Shown here: piece after piece, positions 41,914 through 50,702 of the stretch
Layout: every line of letters begins with the position of its first letter
How positions within the stretch are numbered: the first letter of the stretch is position 1
Assembly: GCA_045805265.1 (NCBI GenBank)
Contig: JBJMLO010000030.1
Coordinates: forward strand, 62,001 to 126,000
DNA from: JBJMLO01 sp045805265
GTDB lineage: Bacteria; Actinomycetota; UBA4738; JACQTL01
Direction: 5' to 3'
DNA length: 64,000 bases
Program-made: the position numbers and the translations under genes
The notes under the pieces: model-generated
The model's database searches: none
Told to the model about the DNA's origin: nothing
Seen by the model: the letters and a program-made list of their open reading frames with translations, nothing else

Positions 41914-44073
41914 TCAGGACCGCGAGCCGGAACCGGCAGCGAGGACCTCGGGCCGCCGAACGGGGCCGTCTTCCGAGCGGGTCAGGTGACCGCGCCCCGT
42001 GAGGAACGCCAGCCCGTACAGGGCCGCCACCAGCAGGAGCAGGGAGCGGTACCCCACGATCAGCGAGAGGTATTCGAGGACGCCGCCGACCATGGCCCCG
42101 AGCAGGTTCGCCCCGAAGGCGACGGTGGAGGAACCGACGCCTCGGAACCGCTCCGCGAAGACCAGGTTGGCGATGGTGATGGGGGCGAAGGCCACGGCCA
42201 CCGCGACAAGGAACCGGGGGACGAGGGGCAGGCCGAGGAGGGCCTCGGGCGACACCGCCCAGGCCACCCCGAGGGCGGCGAGGAGCCAAACGTACAGCCG
42301 GGCGGGCCGGCGGATGCGGACCCGGCGCGCCACCTCGATGGCCACGAGCACCGACACCAGGACCCCCGCGAACACCAGGGCGTTCACCACCCACGTGGTC
42401 CCGAACAGCAGGGCGAACTGGACCACGCTCTTCGCCTCCAGCAGGAGGAAGGCCGCCCCCATGAAGAACAGGTCGACGTACCGGCGCATGGGGCCGATCC
42501 GCCCCCCGATCCCCCGCACGGCCAGGGCCGAGGCGAGCAGGATGAGGGCGATGGCCAGCAAGTAGAACGCCGGAATGGTCCGGTGGCGCAGGTACACGAA
42601 GGGATGGTCGTCGGTGGCCGGGCCGGCGGCGGTCGCGAGCCCGATCGCCGGCGGGCAGCGGAGCGCCCCTGGACTGGCGGAGTCCGTGAGCACCGCGAAG
42701 TGGTTCGTCCCTCCCGGGAAGTCGACGCAGGGTTTTCGGCCGAAGGCCTCGTCGAGCGTGCTCGCCAGCCGCCCGACCAGCCACTGCTCCCGGTACGAGT
42801 TGTACATGGCGAAGACGCCCCCGGGGGCCAGGTGGTCCCGAGCGGAGGCGATGGCCTGTTCGGTGAACAGGTAGCTCTCCAAGCGGATCGAGGACTGCCC
42901 GGATACGAGCGTCAGGGAGTCCGGGAGCCCGAACAGGATGAGGTCGTAGCGACGGTCGGTGCGCTCGAGGAAGGCCCGCCCGTCGTCCACGGTCAGGGAC
43001 ACCCGAGGGTCCTGGTAGGGATGGTCCGGGTTGAGCTCCTTCCCCAGCTGGGCCAGACGAGGATCGATCTCCACGGCGTCCACGTGCCCGGCGCCCTCCG
43101 CCAGGGCCACGGCGACGTCCCCACCGGATCCCGCGCCCACCACCAGGACGCGGTGGGGCGGGTCGTTCGTCATGTGCCGGTAGGGCAGGAAATAGAAGGG
43201 GCGGTGGCGGCGTCGCCACGCGACGGAGGTGACGATCTGGTGCGGGACACCGTTCACCGATATGGACACGAAGTCCCTGGTCCTCCGGAGCGTGACTTTG
43301 TAGTAGGGAGACCAGGACGCCCCGGCCGCCAGTGACTCGACCGCGAGCACGACCACGATCGTGACCGCGCCGGCGACCTGGACGAGCCGGGCCCGGCGGC
43401 CGAGCAGGAGGAGCATGAGGCCCGCCGCGACCGCTCCCCACACCACCGGCGGCGCGCCGGTGAACGACAGCACCGAGAACACCGCGATGCCCCCGATGCT
43501 GCCGAGGGTGTCCAGCCGGTAGGCCTGCAGGGGAGGGAACCGGGCGAAGGTCCGGGCGACGCCCTCACCGATCGCGGCCATGACCGCGGCCACCCCGACG
43601 AACACGACCGGGAGGGTCACCCAGACCGGGAGGCCGGTCCGGTCGGGGCTCCCGAAGAACACGAGCAGGTCCCCCGACCGGTCGATGACCACGGGGAAGA
43701 ACCTGACGAAGACCACCAGGAGGGCCAGCAGGACCGGTGCCAGCGGGAAGAGGTGCACTCGGGACCGCGCCCGGAGGAATCCGAGGCCGATCCCGAGGAA
43801 GCTCCCCAGCAGGACGAAGTTGGAGAAGTACGACAGGTACAGGACGTTCGAACCCGTCCACCGGATGAGCGCGAGCTCCACGAACAGCATGAGGAAGCTC
43901 AGTGCGACGAGCCGGAGCCTGGGATCCACCCGTTCCCCGGGCGCACCGTCCCCGTCGCGGCGCTCGGGAACCACGGAACCGAAGCCGAGCGCGTTGCTCA
44001 GGGTGCGGATTGGGGGCCTGGAGGCACGCCACGCAGCGTCCTTCGAGGCCGTGTCGGCCTGGCGTCGCTTCAC
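41914..44073 (-). CDS. Membrane protein with spermidine-synthase-like domain
   Basis: 719 aa. About seven N-terminal membrane helices (54-250), a cytoplasmic methyltransferase-type domain with a SAM/dcSAM-binding VLVVGAGSGGDVAVAL motif (~309-324) and DAVEIDPRLAQLG, then seven more helices (~530-700). The Rossmann domain resembles spermidine synthases; enzymes of this membrane class are widespread but uncharacterised. The substrate may be lipid-linked or polyamine-like. It follows mpa with an 18-bp gap, so it is probably part of the same transcript. Confidence 0.82.
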   Translation of the reverse strand: MKRRQADTASKDAAWRASRPPIRTLSNALGFGSVVPERRDGDGAPGERVDPRLRLVALSFLMLFVELALIRWTGSNVLYLSYFSNFVLLGSFLGIGLGFLRARSRVHLFPLAPVLLALLVVFVRFFPVVIDRSGDLLVFFGSPDRTGLPVWVTLPVVFVGVAAVMAAIGEGVARTFARFPPLQAYRLDTLGSIGGIAVFSVLSFTGAPPVVWGAVAAGLMLLLLGRRARLVQVAGAVTIVVVLAVESLAAGASWSPYYKVTLRRTRDFVSISVNGVPHQIVTSVAWRRRHRPFYFLPYRHMTNDPPHRVLVVGAGSGGDVAVALAEGAGHVDAVEIDPRLAQLGKELNPDHPYQDPRVSLTVDDGRAFLERTDRRYDLILFGLPDSLTLVSGQSSIRLESYLFTEQAIASARDHLAPGGVFAMYNSYREQWLVGRLASTLDEAFGRKPCVDFPGGTNHFAVLTDSASPGALRCPPAIGLATAAGPATDDHPFVYLRHRTIPAFYLLAIALILLASALAVRGIGGRIGPMRRYVDLFFMGAAFLLLEAKSVVQFALLFGTTWVVNALVFAGVLVSVLVAIEVARRVRIRRPARLYVWLLAALGVAWAVSPEALLGLPLVPRFLVAVAVAFAPITIANLVFAERFRGVGSSTVAFGANLLGAMVGGVLEYLSLIVGYRSLLLLVAALYGLAFLTGRGHLTRSEDGPVRRPEVLAAGSGSRS

Positions 44074-44091
44074 GGCGACCGAGGGTACGCC

Positions 44092-45846
44092 CTACAGGTA
44101 CTGGCCGGCGTTGATGCGCTCGACCTGGCGGCCGGCCTTGCCGTCCTCGCCGTCCGCGAGGAGCGTGCGGACGTAGACGATCCGCTCGCCCTTCTTGCCG
44201 GAGATGCGGGCCCAGTCGTCAGGGTTCGTCGTGTTCGGCAGGTCCTCGTTCTCCTTGAACTCGTCGCGGATGGCCTTCACGAGGTCCTGGGTGCGAATGC
44301 CCTTCTCCCCCGACTGGAGGAACCGCTTGATCGCGTCCTTCTTCGCCCGCGCCACGATGTTCTCGATCATCGCGCCGGAGTTGAAGTCCTTGAAGTACAG
44401 GATCTCCTTGTCCCCCGACTGGTAGGTCACCTCGAGGAACCGGTTGTCGTCGCTGGGCGCGTACATGTGCTCGACGGTGGTCTCGATCATCCGGGCCAGG
44501 GCCTTCTCCATGTCGGCGCCGCGGACCTCGTCGGGGTGGATCGGGACGCCCGCGTTCAGGTACTTGGCCATGATGTCGCCCGCCCCCTCCTGGTCGGGCC
44601 GCTCGATCTTGATCTTCACGTCGAGCCGCCCGGGCCGGAGGATCGCGGGGTCGATCATGTCCTCGCGGTTCGAGGCGCCGATCACGATCACATTCTTCAG
44701 CGACTCGACGCCGTCGATCTCGGAGAGCAGCTGGGGCACGATCGTGTTCTCCACGTCCGAGGAGATGCCGCTCCCCCGCGTGCGGAACAGGGAGTCCATC
44801 TCGTCGAAGAACACGATGACCGGGAAGCCCTCGTCCGACTTCTCCTTGGCCCGCTGGAAGATCATCCGGATCTGCCGCTCGGTCTCGCCGACGTACTTGT
44901 TCAGCAGCTCCGGCCCCTTCACGTTCAGGAAATAGGAGTGCGCGTCCGACCGGCCGGTCTTCTCGGCGACCTGCTGGGCCAGCGACTTCGCCACGGCCTT
45001 CGCGATGAGGGTCTTGCCGCACCCCGGCGGGCCGTACAGCAGCACGCCCTTCGGCGGCTTCAGCTGGTGCTCCAGGAACAGCTCGGCGTACAGGAAGGGC
45101 AGCTCGACGGCGTCGCGGATGGCGTCGATCTGGCCCTTCAGCCCGCCGATGTCCTCGTAGGAGACGTTGGGGACCTCCTCGAGGACCAGCTCCTCGATCT
45201 CCTGCTTGGGGAGCTTCTCCAGGACGTGCCCGGAGCGGGGGTCGAGCAGGAGCGAGTCGCCGACCCGGATGAGCTGGCCCCGCAGCGCGTGCGACAGGAT
45301 CGCCACCTGGGACTCGTCGCCCCGGCCGATCACGATCACGCGGTCGTCGTCGACGTGCTCCTTGACGGTGACCACCTCGCCCTGCCGGTCCTGGTCGAGG
45401 ATCTCGACGACGTTCAGCGCCTCGTTGAGGATCACCTCGACGCCCTTCACCAGCCGGTCGGGCTCCAGCGACGGGTCGACGGACACGCGCATCTTCCGCC
45501 CGGCGGTGAACACGTCGGCGACGGACTCCTCGTCCTCCACCATCGACAGGAACACTCCGAAGGTGGCCGGCGGCTGGGTGAGCTTCTCGACCTCTTCCTT
45601 GAGGGCCTCGATCTTGTCGCGCTCGGCCTTGAGCGCGGAGACGAGCTTCTCGTTCTGGCCGAGGGCCCGGGAGAGGTCGGCGCGGGTCTGGACCAGCTTC
45701 TCCTCGAGCAGCTTGACCTGACGGGGGGCGTTCGACAGACGGCGTCGGAGCAGCGCGACCTCGTCCTCCAGGAACTTGATCTGGGTCTCGAGCTCGTGTC
45801 GTTCCTTCTCGTACTGCTCGAACTGCTCTCGCGAGTCCTGGGGCAT
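44092..45846 (-). CDS. mpa: Proteasome-associated ATPase Mpa/ARC
   Basis: 584 aa. N-terminal coiled coil (5-90) that captures Pup, two OB folds (~95-205), then an AAA+ module with Walker A GPPGCGKT (272-279), Walker B VIVFFDEMDS and sensor/arginine-finger sequences. The C-terminus ends INAGQYL, a penultimate Tyr that docks into the proteasome alpha ring. Hexameric unfoldase feeding pupylated proteins to the 20S core. An AGGAGG Shine-Dalgarno precedes ATG 45846, 26 bp after trmI. Confidence 0.97.
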   Translation of the reverse strand: MPQDSREQFEQYEKERHELETQIKFLEDEVALLRRRLSNAPRQVKLLEEKLVQTRADLSRALGQNEKLVSALKAERDKIEALKEEVEKLTQPPATFGVFLSMVEDEESVADVFTAGRKMRVSVDPSLEPDRLVKGVEVILNEALNVVEILDQDRQGEVVTVKEHVDDDRVIVIGRGDESQVAILSHALRGQLIRVGDSLLLDPRSGHVLEKLPKQEIEELVLEEVPNVSYEDIGGLKGQIDAIRDAVELPFLYAELFLEHQLKPPKGVLLYGPPGCGKTLIAKAVAKSLAQQVAEKTGRSDAHSYFLNVKGPELLNKYVGETERQIRMIFQRAKEKSDEGFPVIVFFDEMDSLFRTRGSGISSDVENTIVPQLLSEIDGVESLKNVIVIGASNREDMIDPAILRPGRLDVKIKIERPDQEGAGDIMAKYLNAGVPIHPDEVRGADMEKALARMIETTVEHMYAPSDDNRFLEVTYQSGDKEILYFKDFNSGAMIENIVARAKKDAIKRFLQSGEKGIRTQDLVKAIRDEFKENEDLPNTTNPDDWARISGKKGERIVYVRTLLADGEDGKAGRQVERINAGQYL

Positions 45847-45872
45847 CGCCGCAACCTCCTACCCACCCGAGT

Positions 45873-46775
45873 CTATACGCGCTCCGGGTCAACTTCGGTA
45901 GGAATCCCCGCCGGCTGAACGTCGGCGTCTCGCTCGGCGCCCGCGGCCTCGGCCGGTTCCACGGGCGCCGGCTCGCCGAACGGGGCGCCAGGCCCGTACC
46001 GGCCGACGGTGATGAACCCGGTGTGCGCCACCATTCGGTGGTCCGGACGCACGCTGCGGTCGGTGACGTACCAGGACCGCAGCATCAGCTCGAAGGTCTC
46101 CACCTGCTGGAACCCCCCCGCCCGCATCTCCAGGACGAGCGTCTGGACCTGGATCGTCGTGGGGAGGTAGCCGCACAGGATGCCGCCGGGTTCGAGGACC
46201 TGCGTGACCGCGTCCAGGACGCCCCACGGCTCGGGCATGTCCAGGATCACCCGGTCGAACCGTTCCCCGGTCCCGACCACGTCGCGGAGGTCGCCGGCCC
46301 GCATGTCGAGCGACGCGGGCGACTTGCCGAAGAAGGCCTCCACATTCGCCGCCGCCTTCTCCAGGAACTCGGGGCGGAGCTCGTAGGTGACGACGCGGCC
46401 CTCGGGCCCGATGGCCCGGCACAGCGCGAGCGTGAGGGCCCCCGAACCGGTCCCCGCCTCCAGGACGCGCGAGCCGGGCCCGATGTCCGTGTGCATGAGG
46501 ATCGCGGCCAGGTCCTTCGGGTAGACGACCTGCGCACCCCGCGGCATCTTCAGCACGAAGTCGGCCAGGCGCGGCCGGAACGCCTGCAGCACGGCGCCCT
46601 TCGAGGAGGTCAGCACGACGCCCTCGTCGTGCCCGATGACCTCGGCGAACGGCACCATGCCCCCGTGGAAGTGGAAGTCCCGATCGGGCTGCAGCCGCAC
46701 CAGGTACCGCCGGCCCCGCGAATCGAGCAGCAGCGCCCGCTCCCCCGCCTCGAACGGACCCACCGATCGCTCCAT
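45873..46775 (-). CDS. trmI: tRNA (adenine-N1-)-methyltransferase, TrmI family
   Basis: 300 aa from ATG 46775, with the stop of the upstream thiolase gene 2 bp earlier. A beta-barrel N-terminal domain (1-75, FHFHGGMVPFAEVIGH) precedes a Rossmann SAM domain (VLEAGTGSGALTLAL) and the NPPW-like DMPEPW motif. It makes m1A58 in the T-loop of tRNAs. TrmI precedes mpa in mycobacteria as well. The C-terminal ~35 residues are Pro/Glu/Ala-rich and dispensable-looking. Confidence 0.93.
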   Translation of the reverse strand: MERSVGPFEAGERALLLDSRGRRYLVRLQPDRDFHFHGGMVPFAEVIGHDEGVVLTSSKGAVLQAFRPRLADFVLKMPRGAQVVYPKDLAAILMHTDIGPGSRVLEAGTGSGALTLALCRAIGPEGRVVTYELRPEFLEKAAANVEAFFGKSPASLDMRAGDLRDVVGTGERFDRVILDMPEPWGVLDAVTQVLEPGGILCGYLPTTIQVQTLVLEMRAGGFQQVETFELMLRSWYVTDRSVRPDHRMVAHTGFITVGRYGPGAPFGEPAPVEPAEAAGAERDADVQPAGIPTEVDPERV

Positions 46776-46777
46776 GG

Positions 46778-47773
46778 TCAGCTCGCGTCGCCGTACAGCT
46801 CCGCGGGCAGGACCTCCTCGGACAGCTCGCCGGCCACCTGGCGATCGTCCGCGCCCCGGTCGGCGGGCGCGCCGAGCCGCTGGCCCAGCACCTGCGCCCG
46901 GGCCCGGCAGAACGCGCAGAACCGCCCGGTCGTGGGCTGGCCGCACCGCTCACACGGTGACAGCTCGGCCGTGTCCTCGTCCTTGAACAGGGCCGCGCCG
47001 TGGTCGATGAACCCCATCAGGAACTGCGCCTTGGTCCCCGGCGACGCCTGCTCCAGCTGGTTCATGGCCGCCTTGTACCGCAGCTGGGTGTTCCCGCCGA
47101 CCAGCGGGCATTCCTCCACCACGTAGTCGATGTGGCGGAGGAAGGCGTACGCGGCGGTCTCGAGCTCGGACAGCCGGATGAGCGGCTTGACCTTCCTGAC
47201 CATGCCCTCCCGCCCGGGGAGCACCGGGAACTGGCGCGCGATGTAGCCGGTCTGCCACCGCAGCGTGTTCCCGAGCAGCGTGGCCGCCTCGTCGTCCAGG
47301 TTGTGGCCGGTGGCGACGACGTCGAACCCGTGGTCGAGCGCGACGCGGTTGAACACGTACCGCTTGGACAGCCCGCACACGGCGCAGGTCGACCGCGATC
47401 CCTTCTTCCCTGCGGTCGGGATGTCGTAGCCGTACTCCCCGCGCAGGTCGACGTCGATGAGGTCCGCGCCGCGTTCCCCGGCGAACGCCCGGGTGGCCTC
47501 CCGCGACCGCTCCGAGTACTCGCCGATCCCCAGCCCCAGGTACATCCCCGTCGCGCGGTACCCCAGGTCGAGCAGCACGTCCCACAGCCCGAGCGAGTCC
47601 TTGCCCCCGGACACCGCGACCAGCACCCGGTCGTCCGCCGCGAGCATCCGGTGCGACTTGATCGAACGCTTCACGGTCTCGTGGACGTGCCGTACGAAGC
47701 ACGATTCGCAGAATGCCGCGTTGTGCCGTCGGATCTCGATGACCGCCGGCCCCCGACACCGCCGGCACCTCAC
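46778..47773 (-). CDS. ttuA: TtuA-like tRNA 2-thiolation enzyme
   Basis: 331 aa. PP-loop ATPase SGGKDS (55-60) and TGHNLDDEA, catalytic Cys130-x2-Cys133 (CAVCG) plus Cys222 (EECPL) that would ligate an iron-sulfur cluster, and two zinc knuckles at the ends (Cys3, 6, 22, 25 and Cys274, 277, 286, 289). This is the TtuA/CTU1 family layout; TtuA makes 2-thio-ribothymidine at T54 using a ubiquitin-like sulfur carrier. Such a carrier (TtuB-like) lies directly upstream, with GTGA overlap, so the pair is nearly certainly a thiolation module. Exact nucleoside is inferred. Confidence 0.82.
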   Translation of the reverse strand: MRCRRCRGPAVIEIRRHNAAFCESCFVRHVHETVKRSIKSHRMLAADDRVLVAVSGGKDSLGLWDVLLDLGYRATGMYLGLGIGEYSERSREATRAFAGERGADLIDVDLRGEYGYDIPTAGKKGSRSTCAVCGLSKRYVFNRVALDHGFDVVATGHNLDDEAATLLGNTLRWQTGYIARQFPVLPGREGMVRKVKPLIRLSELETAAYAFLRHIDYVVEECPLVGGNTQLRYKAAMNQLEQASPGTKAQFLMGFIDHGAALFKDEDTAELSPCERCGQPTTGRFCAFCRARAQVLGQRLGAPADRGADDRQVAGELSEEVLPAELYGDAS

Positions 47774-47970
47774 GTCCGCCCCCCGCTGATCACCGGCCGG
47801 ACCTCGATCTCGTCACCGTCGTCCAGGCGCTCTTCCCGGGTCACGAGCTCGCGGTCCCGGATCACGAGCACGGTGTCCGGGTCGACCCCCAGCTCCGCGA
47901 GCACGTCGCGGACCTGGCGCGGCCCGGGAACCCGCACCTCCCGGTCGGGGTTCCGCAGACGAACCTTCAT
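47770..47970 (-). CDS. ttuB: ThiS/MoaD-like ubiquitin-fold sulfur carrier with GG-RT tail
   Basis: 66 aa from ATG 47970. A beta-grasp pattern (VRLRN, VRVPG, a DVLAELGVD helix, VLVIRD, DDGDEIEVRPV) ends in SGGRT. Sulfur carriers need a free GlyGly end (Gly63-Gly64) to form the thiocarboxylate; here two residues follow, so a protease must trim the tail or the carrier uses a modified route. The gene immediately precedes ttuA. Confidence 0.83.
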   Translation of the reverse strand: MKVRLRNPDREVRVPGPRQVRDVLAELGVDPDTVLVIRDRELVTREERLDDGDEIEVRPVISGGRT

Positions 47971-48074
47971 CGCCAGGAAGGCTAGCGCAGGCTCGCGGGC
48001 CCGGTCGGGCCGGACGCGACGCGACCCGGCTCGGTGGCCGGGTCGCTCGCTCGCCGTGGGAAGGGGGAAGGGTC

Positions 48075-49226
48075 CTACGGCGACGGTGTGGCGGTGGGGA
48101 GGGGTCGCACTCCGAGCGTCACGGAGAACGTCTGTGACTTTCCGTTTGTATGCACCACGCCCACGGACGCCCTGTCGCCCGGGTTGTGGGTCAGGATCAG
48201 GTTGTACAGCGCGTCGGAGGTGTCCACCGACTTGCCGTCGAAGCTGACGACCACGTCGCCGGCCTTGATGCCGGCCTGCTGAGCCGGGCCCTTCGGCGCG
48301 ACCGCGATGACGAACGCGCCGTGGTCGACCGACAGGTTCTGCTGCTGCCGGATCAGCGGCGTCACGGACGTCGAGGTCACCCCCAGGAACGGCACCGGCG
48401 CGGAGGGGTTCTGGATCGCGTGGTCGATGGTGGGCTTGGCCGCGTCGATGGCGATGGCGAAGCCGATGTTCTCCGCCTGCTGCGCGCCGGCCGTGTTGAT
48501 CCCGACGACCTGTCCGTCCAGGTTGAGCAGGGGGCCTCCGGAGTTCCCGGGGTTGATCGCCGCGTCGGTCTGGATTGCGTGGGAGTAGGTCCGAGTCCCT
48601 CCGCCATGGAAGTTCGGGTCGGCGGCCTTCACCTCGCGGTTGAGCGACGAGACGATCCCGCTCGTGACGCTGGGCCCGCCGGTCAATGCGAGCGCGTAGC
48701 CCATCGCCACCACGCTCTCGCCGAGCTGGAGATCGCTCGAGTTGCCGAGCGACACCGTGGGCAGGCCGGTGGCGTTCACCTTGAGCACCGCCAGGTCGGC
48801 GTCCTCGTCCCCCCCGATCACCCTGGCGGTGAAGCTGCGCGTCGGCGGCGTGGAGGTGGTGATCGTGATCCGCTCGGCGCCCTCGACCACGTGGAAGTTC
48901 GTCACCACGATGCCGTCCGACCGAACGACGAACCCGGTACCGACGCCCCGGCCGGGCTGCGACCCGAACAGGCTCTGTTCCAGGAGGTTCGTCGTGACGT
49001 TCACGACGGCGGGGAGGGCCCGCTGGACGACCGCGACCACTGGGTCGGCGCTCGTGTTCTCCGGGAGCGGCGAGGGGGACGGAAGCGAGGGCACCGGGCT
49101 GATGGACGTGTGGGTCGAGACCGCCAGCGGCTTGCCCTTCTCCGCGGCCACGCTGCTCGCGGTGCACGCCGCGGCGAGCAGGGCCAGGGTCACGATGCTC
49201 AGGGCGAGTCGCTTCATCACTCTCAT
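48075..49226 (-). CDS. HtrA/DegP-like serine protease lipoprotein
   Basis: 383 aa. Lipobox LAAAC (Cys21), Ser/Pro-rich linker, then a chymotrypsin-like protease with catalytic His112 (TNFHVV), Asp144 (DADLAVL) and Ser229 (PGNSGGPL). A PDZ domain follows (about 280-370, GVTSTSV...AGDVVVSFDGKSV). Trimeric extracytoplasmic quality-control protease of the S1C family. The lipoprotein anchor is not the usual single membrane helix of actinobacterial HtrA. Confidence 0.93.
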   Translation of the reverse strand: MRVMKRLALSIVTLALLAAACTASSVAAEKGKPLAVSTHTSISPVPSLPSPSPLPENTSADPVVAVVQRALPAVVNVTTNLLEQSLFGSQPGRGVGTGFVVRSDGIVVTNFHVVEGAERITITTSTPPTRSFTARVIGGDEDADLAVLKVNATGLPTVSLGNSSDLQLGESVVAMGYALALTGGPSVTSGIVSSLNREVKAADPNFHGGGTRTYSHAIQTDAAINPGNSGGPLLNLDGQVVGINTAGAQQAENIGFAIAIDAAKPTIDHAIQNPSAPVPFLGVTSTSVTPLIRQQQNLSVDHGAFVIAVAPKGPAQQAGIKAGDVVVSFDGKSVDTSDALYNLILTHNPGDRASVGVVHTNGKSQTFSVTLGVRPLPTATPSP

Positions 49227-49309
49227 GTTCGCCGGGCTCGACGGGAACGACGGGGTCTTCAGGGGATCTTCATCAAGCTCTTACCCCGCGCTCAGCGGCC
49301 CGACTCGGA

Positions 49310-49900
49310 TCAGCAGGACGGCGCGAGCGCGTGGGCCGGGTCGACCAGCTCGGGCGGCCCCGGCAGCAGCCGGACGCCGCCGAGGTGCGGGATGTTCACC
49401 ATCCGGAAGGCCGAGTAGTCGCCTCCCCGGCCGGCCAGGTAGGCCGCGATGAGGGGCGCCTCGTGGGAGACGCCGAGCGCGACCCCCTCCGCTTGGACGG
49501 CGGCCGCCTCCTCGGTCCAGGCCAGGACGCGACTGCCGGCCTCGTCGAGGGGATCGTCCGGCGAGGAGACCGGGTTCGCGTACATCGACAGCAGGCCGGG
49601 GTCCGCCATGGCCTCGCCCCACGGCCGGCCTTGCCACGGGATCAGCCCGCCCCACTCGGTCAACCGGTCGTCCACCCGGATGGGCAGACCGTGCGGCGCG
49701 GCCAGCTCCCGCGCGGTCTCGACCGCCCGGTCGAGCGGACTGGCCCACACCGCGACGATCGCCGCCGACCGGAGGGCGTTCCCCAGCCGCCGGGCCGCCT
49801 CCCGCCCCCCGGCCGCCAGGGGGAAGCCCCGCGACCGGGCGTAGACCACGTGATCGGGGTTCTCGACCTCGGCGTGACGGATCCCCAGCACGGTGGCCAC
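49310..49900 (-). CDS. Histidine phosphatase (phosphoglycerate mutase-like)
   Basis: 196 aa from GTG 49900. IRHAE near the N-terminus replaces the usual RHG(E) with RHAE but keeps the nucleophilic histidine, and a second His is in VSHEAPLIA. Length and the ASPLDRAVETARELA segment match the family. Substrate is unknown. An ATG at 49954 is also in frame. Divergent from the response regulator. Confidence 0.83.
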   Translation of the reverse strand: MATVLGIRHAEVENPDHVVYARSRGFPLAAGGREAARRLGNALRSAAIVAVWASPLDRAVETARELAAPHGLPIRVDDRLTEWGGLIPWQGRPWGEAMADPGLLSMYANPVSSPDDPLDEAGSRVLAWTEEAAAVQAEGVALGVSHEAPLIAAYLAGRGGDYSAFRMVNIPHLGGVRLLPGPPELVDPAHALAPSC

Positions 49901-49927
49901 GATCGCCGATGGTACCGGGCCGGTCGC

Positions 49928-49945
49928 GTGCAACGATCGTGCAAC
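49928..49945 (+). promoter_or_regulatory. Direct-repeat operator candidate for the OmpR-type regulator
   Basis: GTGCAAC occurs twice (49928-49934 and 49939-49945), with an 11-bp period, the spacing used by OmpR/PhoB-family regulators to bind as head-to-tail dimers. It lies 55 bases upstream of the response regulator start. Also near the divergent phosphatase, so either or both genes could be controlled. Confidence 0.5.
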
Positions 49946-49999
49946 AAGCCGCATGGGGGTCTGGGTTCGCGGAGGGGCCGGGGCTACGCTTGGCCGGCT

Positions 50000-50698
50000 G
50001 TGGACGAACGTGTGCTGGTCGTCGAGGACGACGCGTCGATCCGGGAGCTGACCGCCCTGGGGCTCACCAGGGCCGGCTTCCGGGTGAGCACGACGGGCGA
50101 CGGCCGCGACGGGCTGCTCCGGGCCCGCAACGACCCGTTCGACGTGATCCTGCTCGACGTCATGCTGCCCTCCCTCGATGGGTTCGAGGTGTGCCGCGAG
50201 CTCCGGAAGACGAGCCGTGTGCCGGTGATCATGCTCACGGCCCGGACCGAGACCACCGACATCGTGGTCGGGCTGGAGCTCGGCGCCGACGACTACGTCA
50301 CGAAGCCCTTCGAGATCCCCGAGCTGGTGGCCCGGGTTCGGGCGGTGCTGCGCCGCTCGAGCCCCGACCCGCAGCAGCCGGTGGTCGAGGTGGGCGACAT
50401 CCTCATCGACCCGACCGGTTACGTGGCCCGGCGGGCCGGCCGGGAGCTCGACCTCACCGCGACCGAGTTCCGGTTGCTGCTCGAGCTGGCCCGCAACGCG
50501 GGGCGGGTCCTTACCCGCGAGGTGCTGCTGTCGAGGGTGTGGAACTACGACTACCTCGGCGATTCCCGCCTGGTGGACGTGGCGGTGCAGCGGCTGCGGG
50601 CGAAGGTGGAGGCGGACCCCGCGAACCCCTCGCTGATCCGCACGGTCCGGGGCGTGGGCTACCGGATCGACCGGGAGCCCGCCGCCCGGGAGGCCTGA
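50000..50698 (+). CDS. OmpR-family response regulator
   Basis: 232 aa from GTG 50000. Receiver domain with phospho-acceptor Asp53 (ILLDVMLP) and the conserved Lys in YVTKPFE; C-terminal winged helix (TEFRLLLELARNAGRV... VWNYDYLGDSRLVDVAVQRLRAKVE). Cognate kinase starts 4 bases after its stop. The operon order regulator, kinase, GerMN lipoprotein resembles mtrA-mtrB-lpqB of other actinomycetes, but identity with MtrA is inferred from order only. Confidence 0.93.
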   Translation: MDERVLVVEDDASIRELTALGLTRAGFRVSTTGDGRDGLLRARNDPFDVILLDVMLPSLDGFEVCRELRKTSRVPVIMLTARTETTDIVVGLELGADDYVTKPFEIPELVARVRAVLRRSSPDPQQPVVEVGDILIDPTGYVARRAGRELDLTATEFRLLLELARNAGRVLTREVLLSRVWNYDYLGDSRLVDVAVQRLRAKVEADPANPSLIRTVRGVGYRIDREPAAREA

Positions 50699-50702
50699 GC
50701 CC

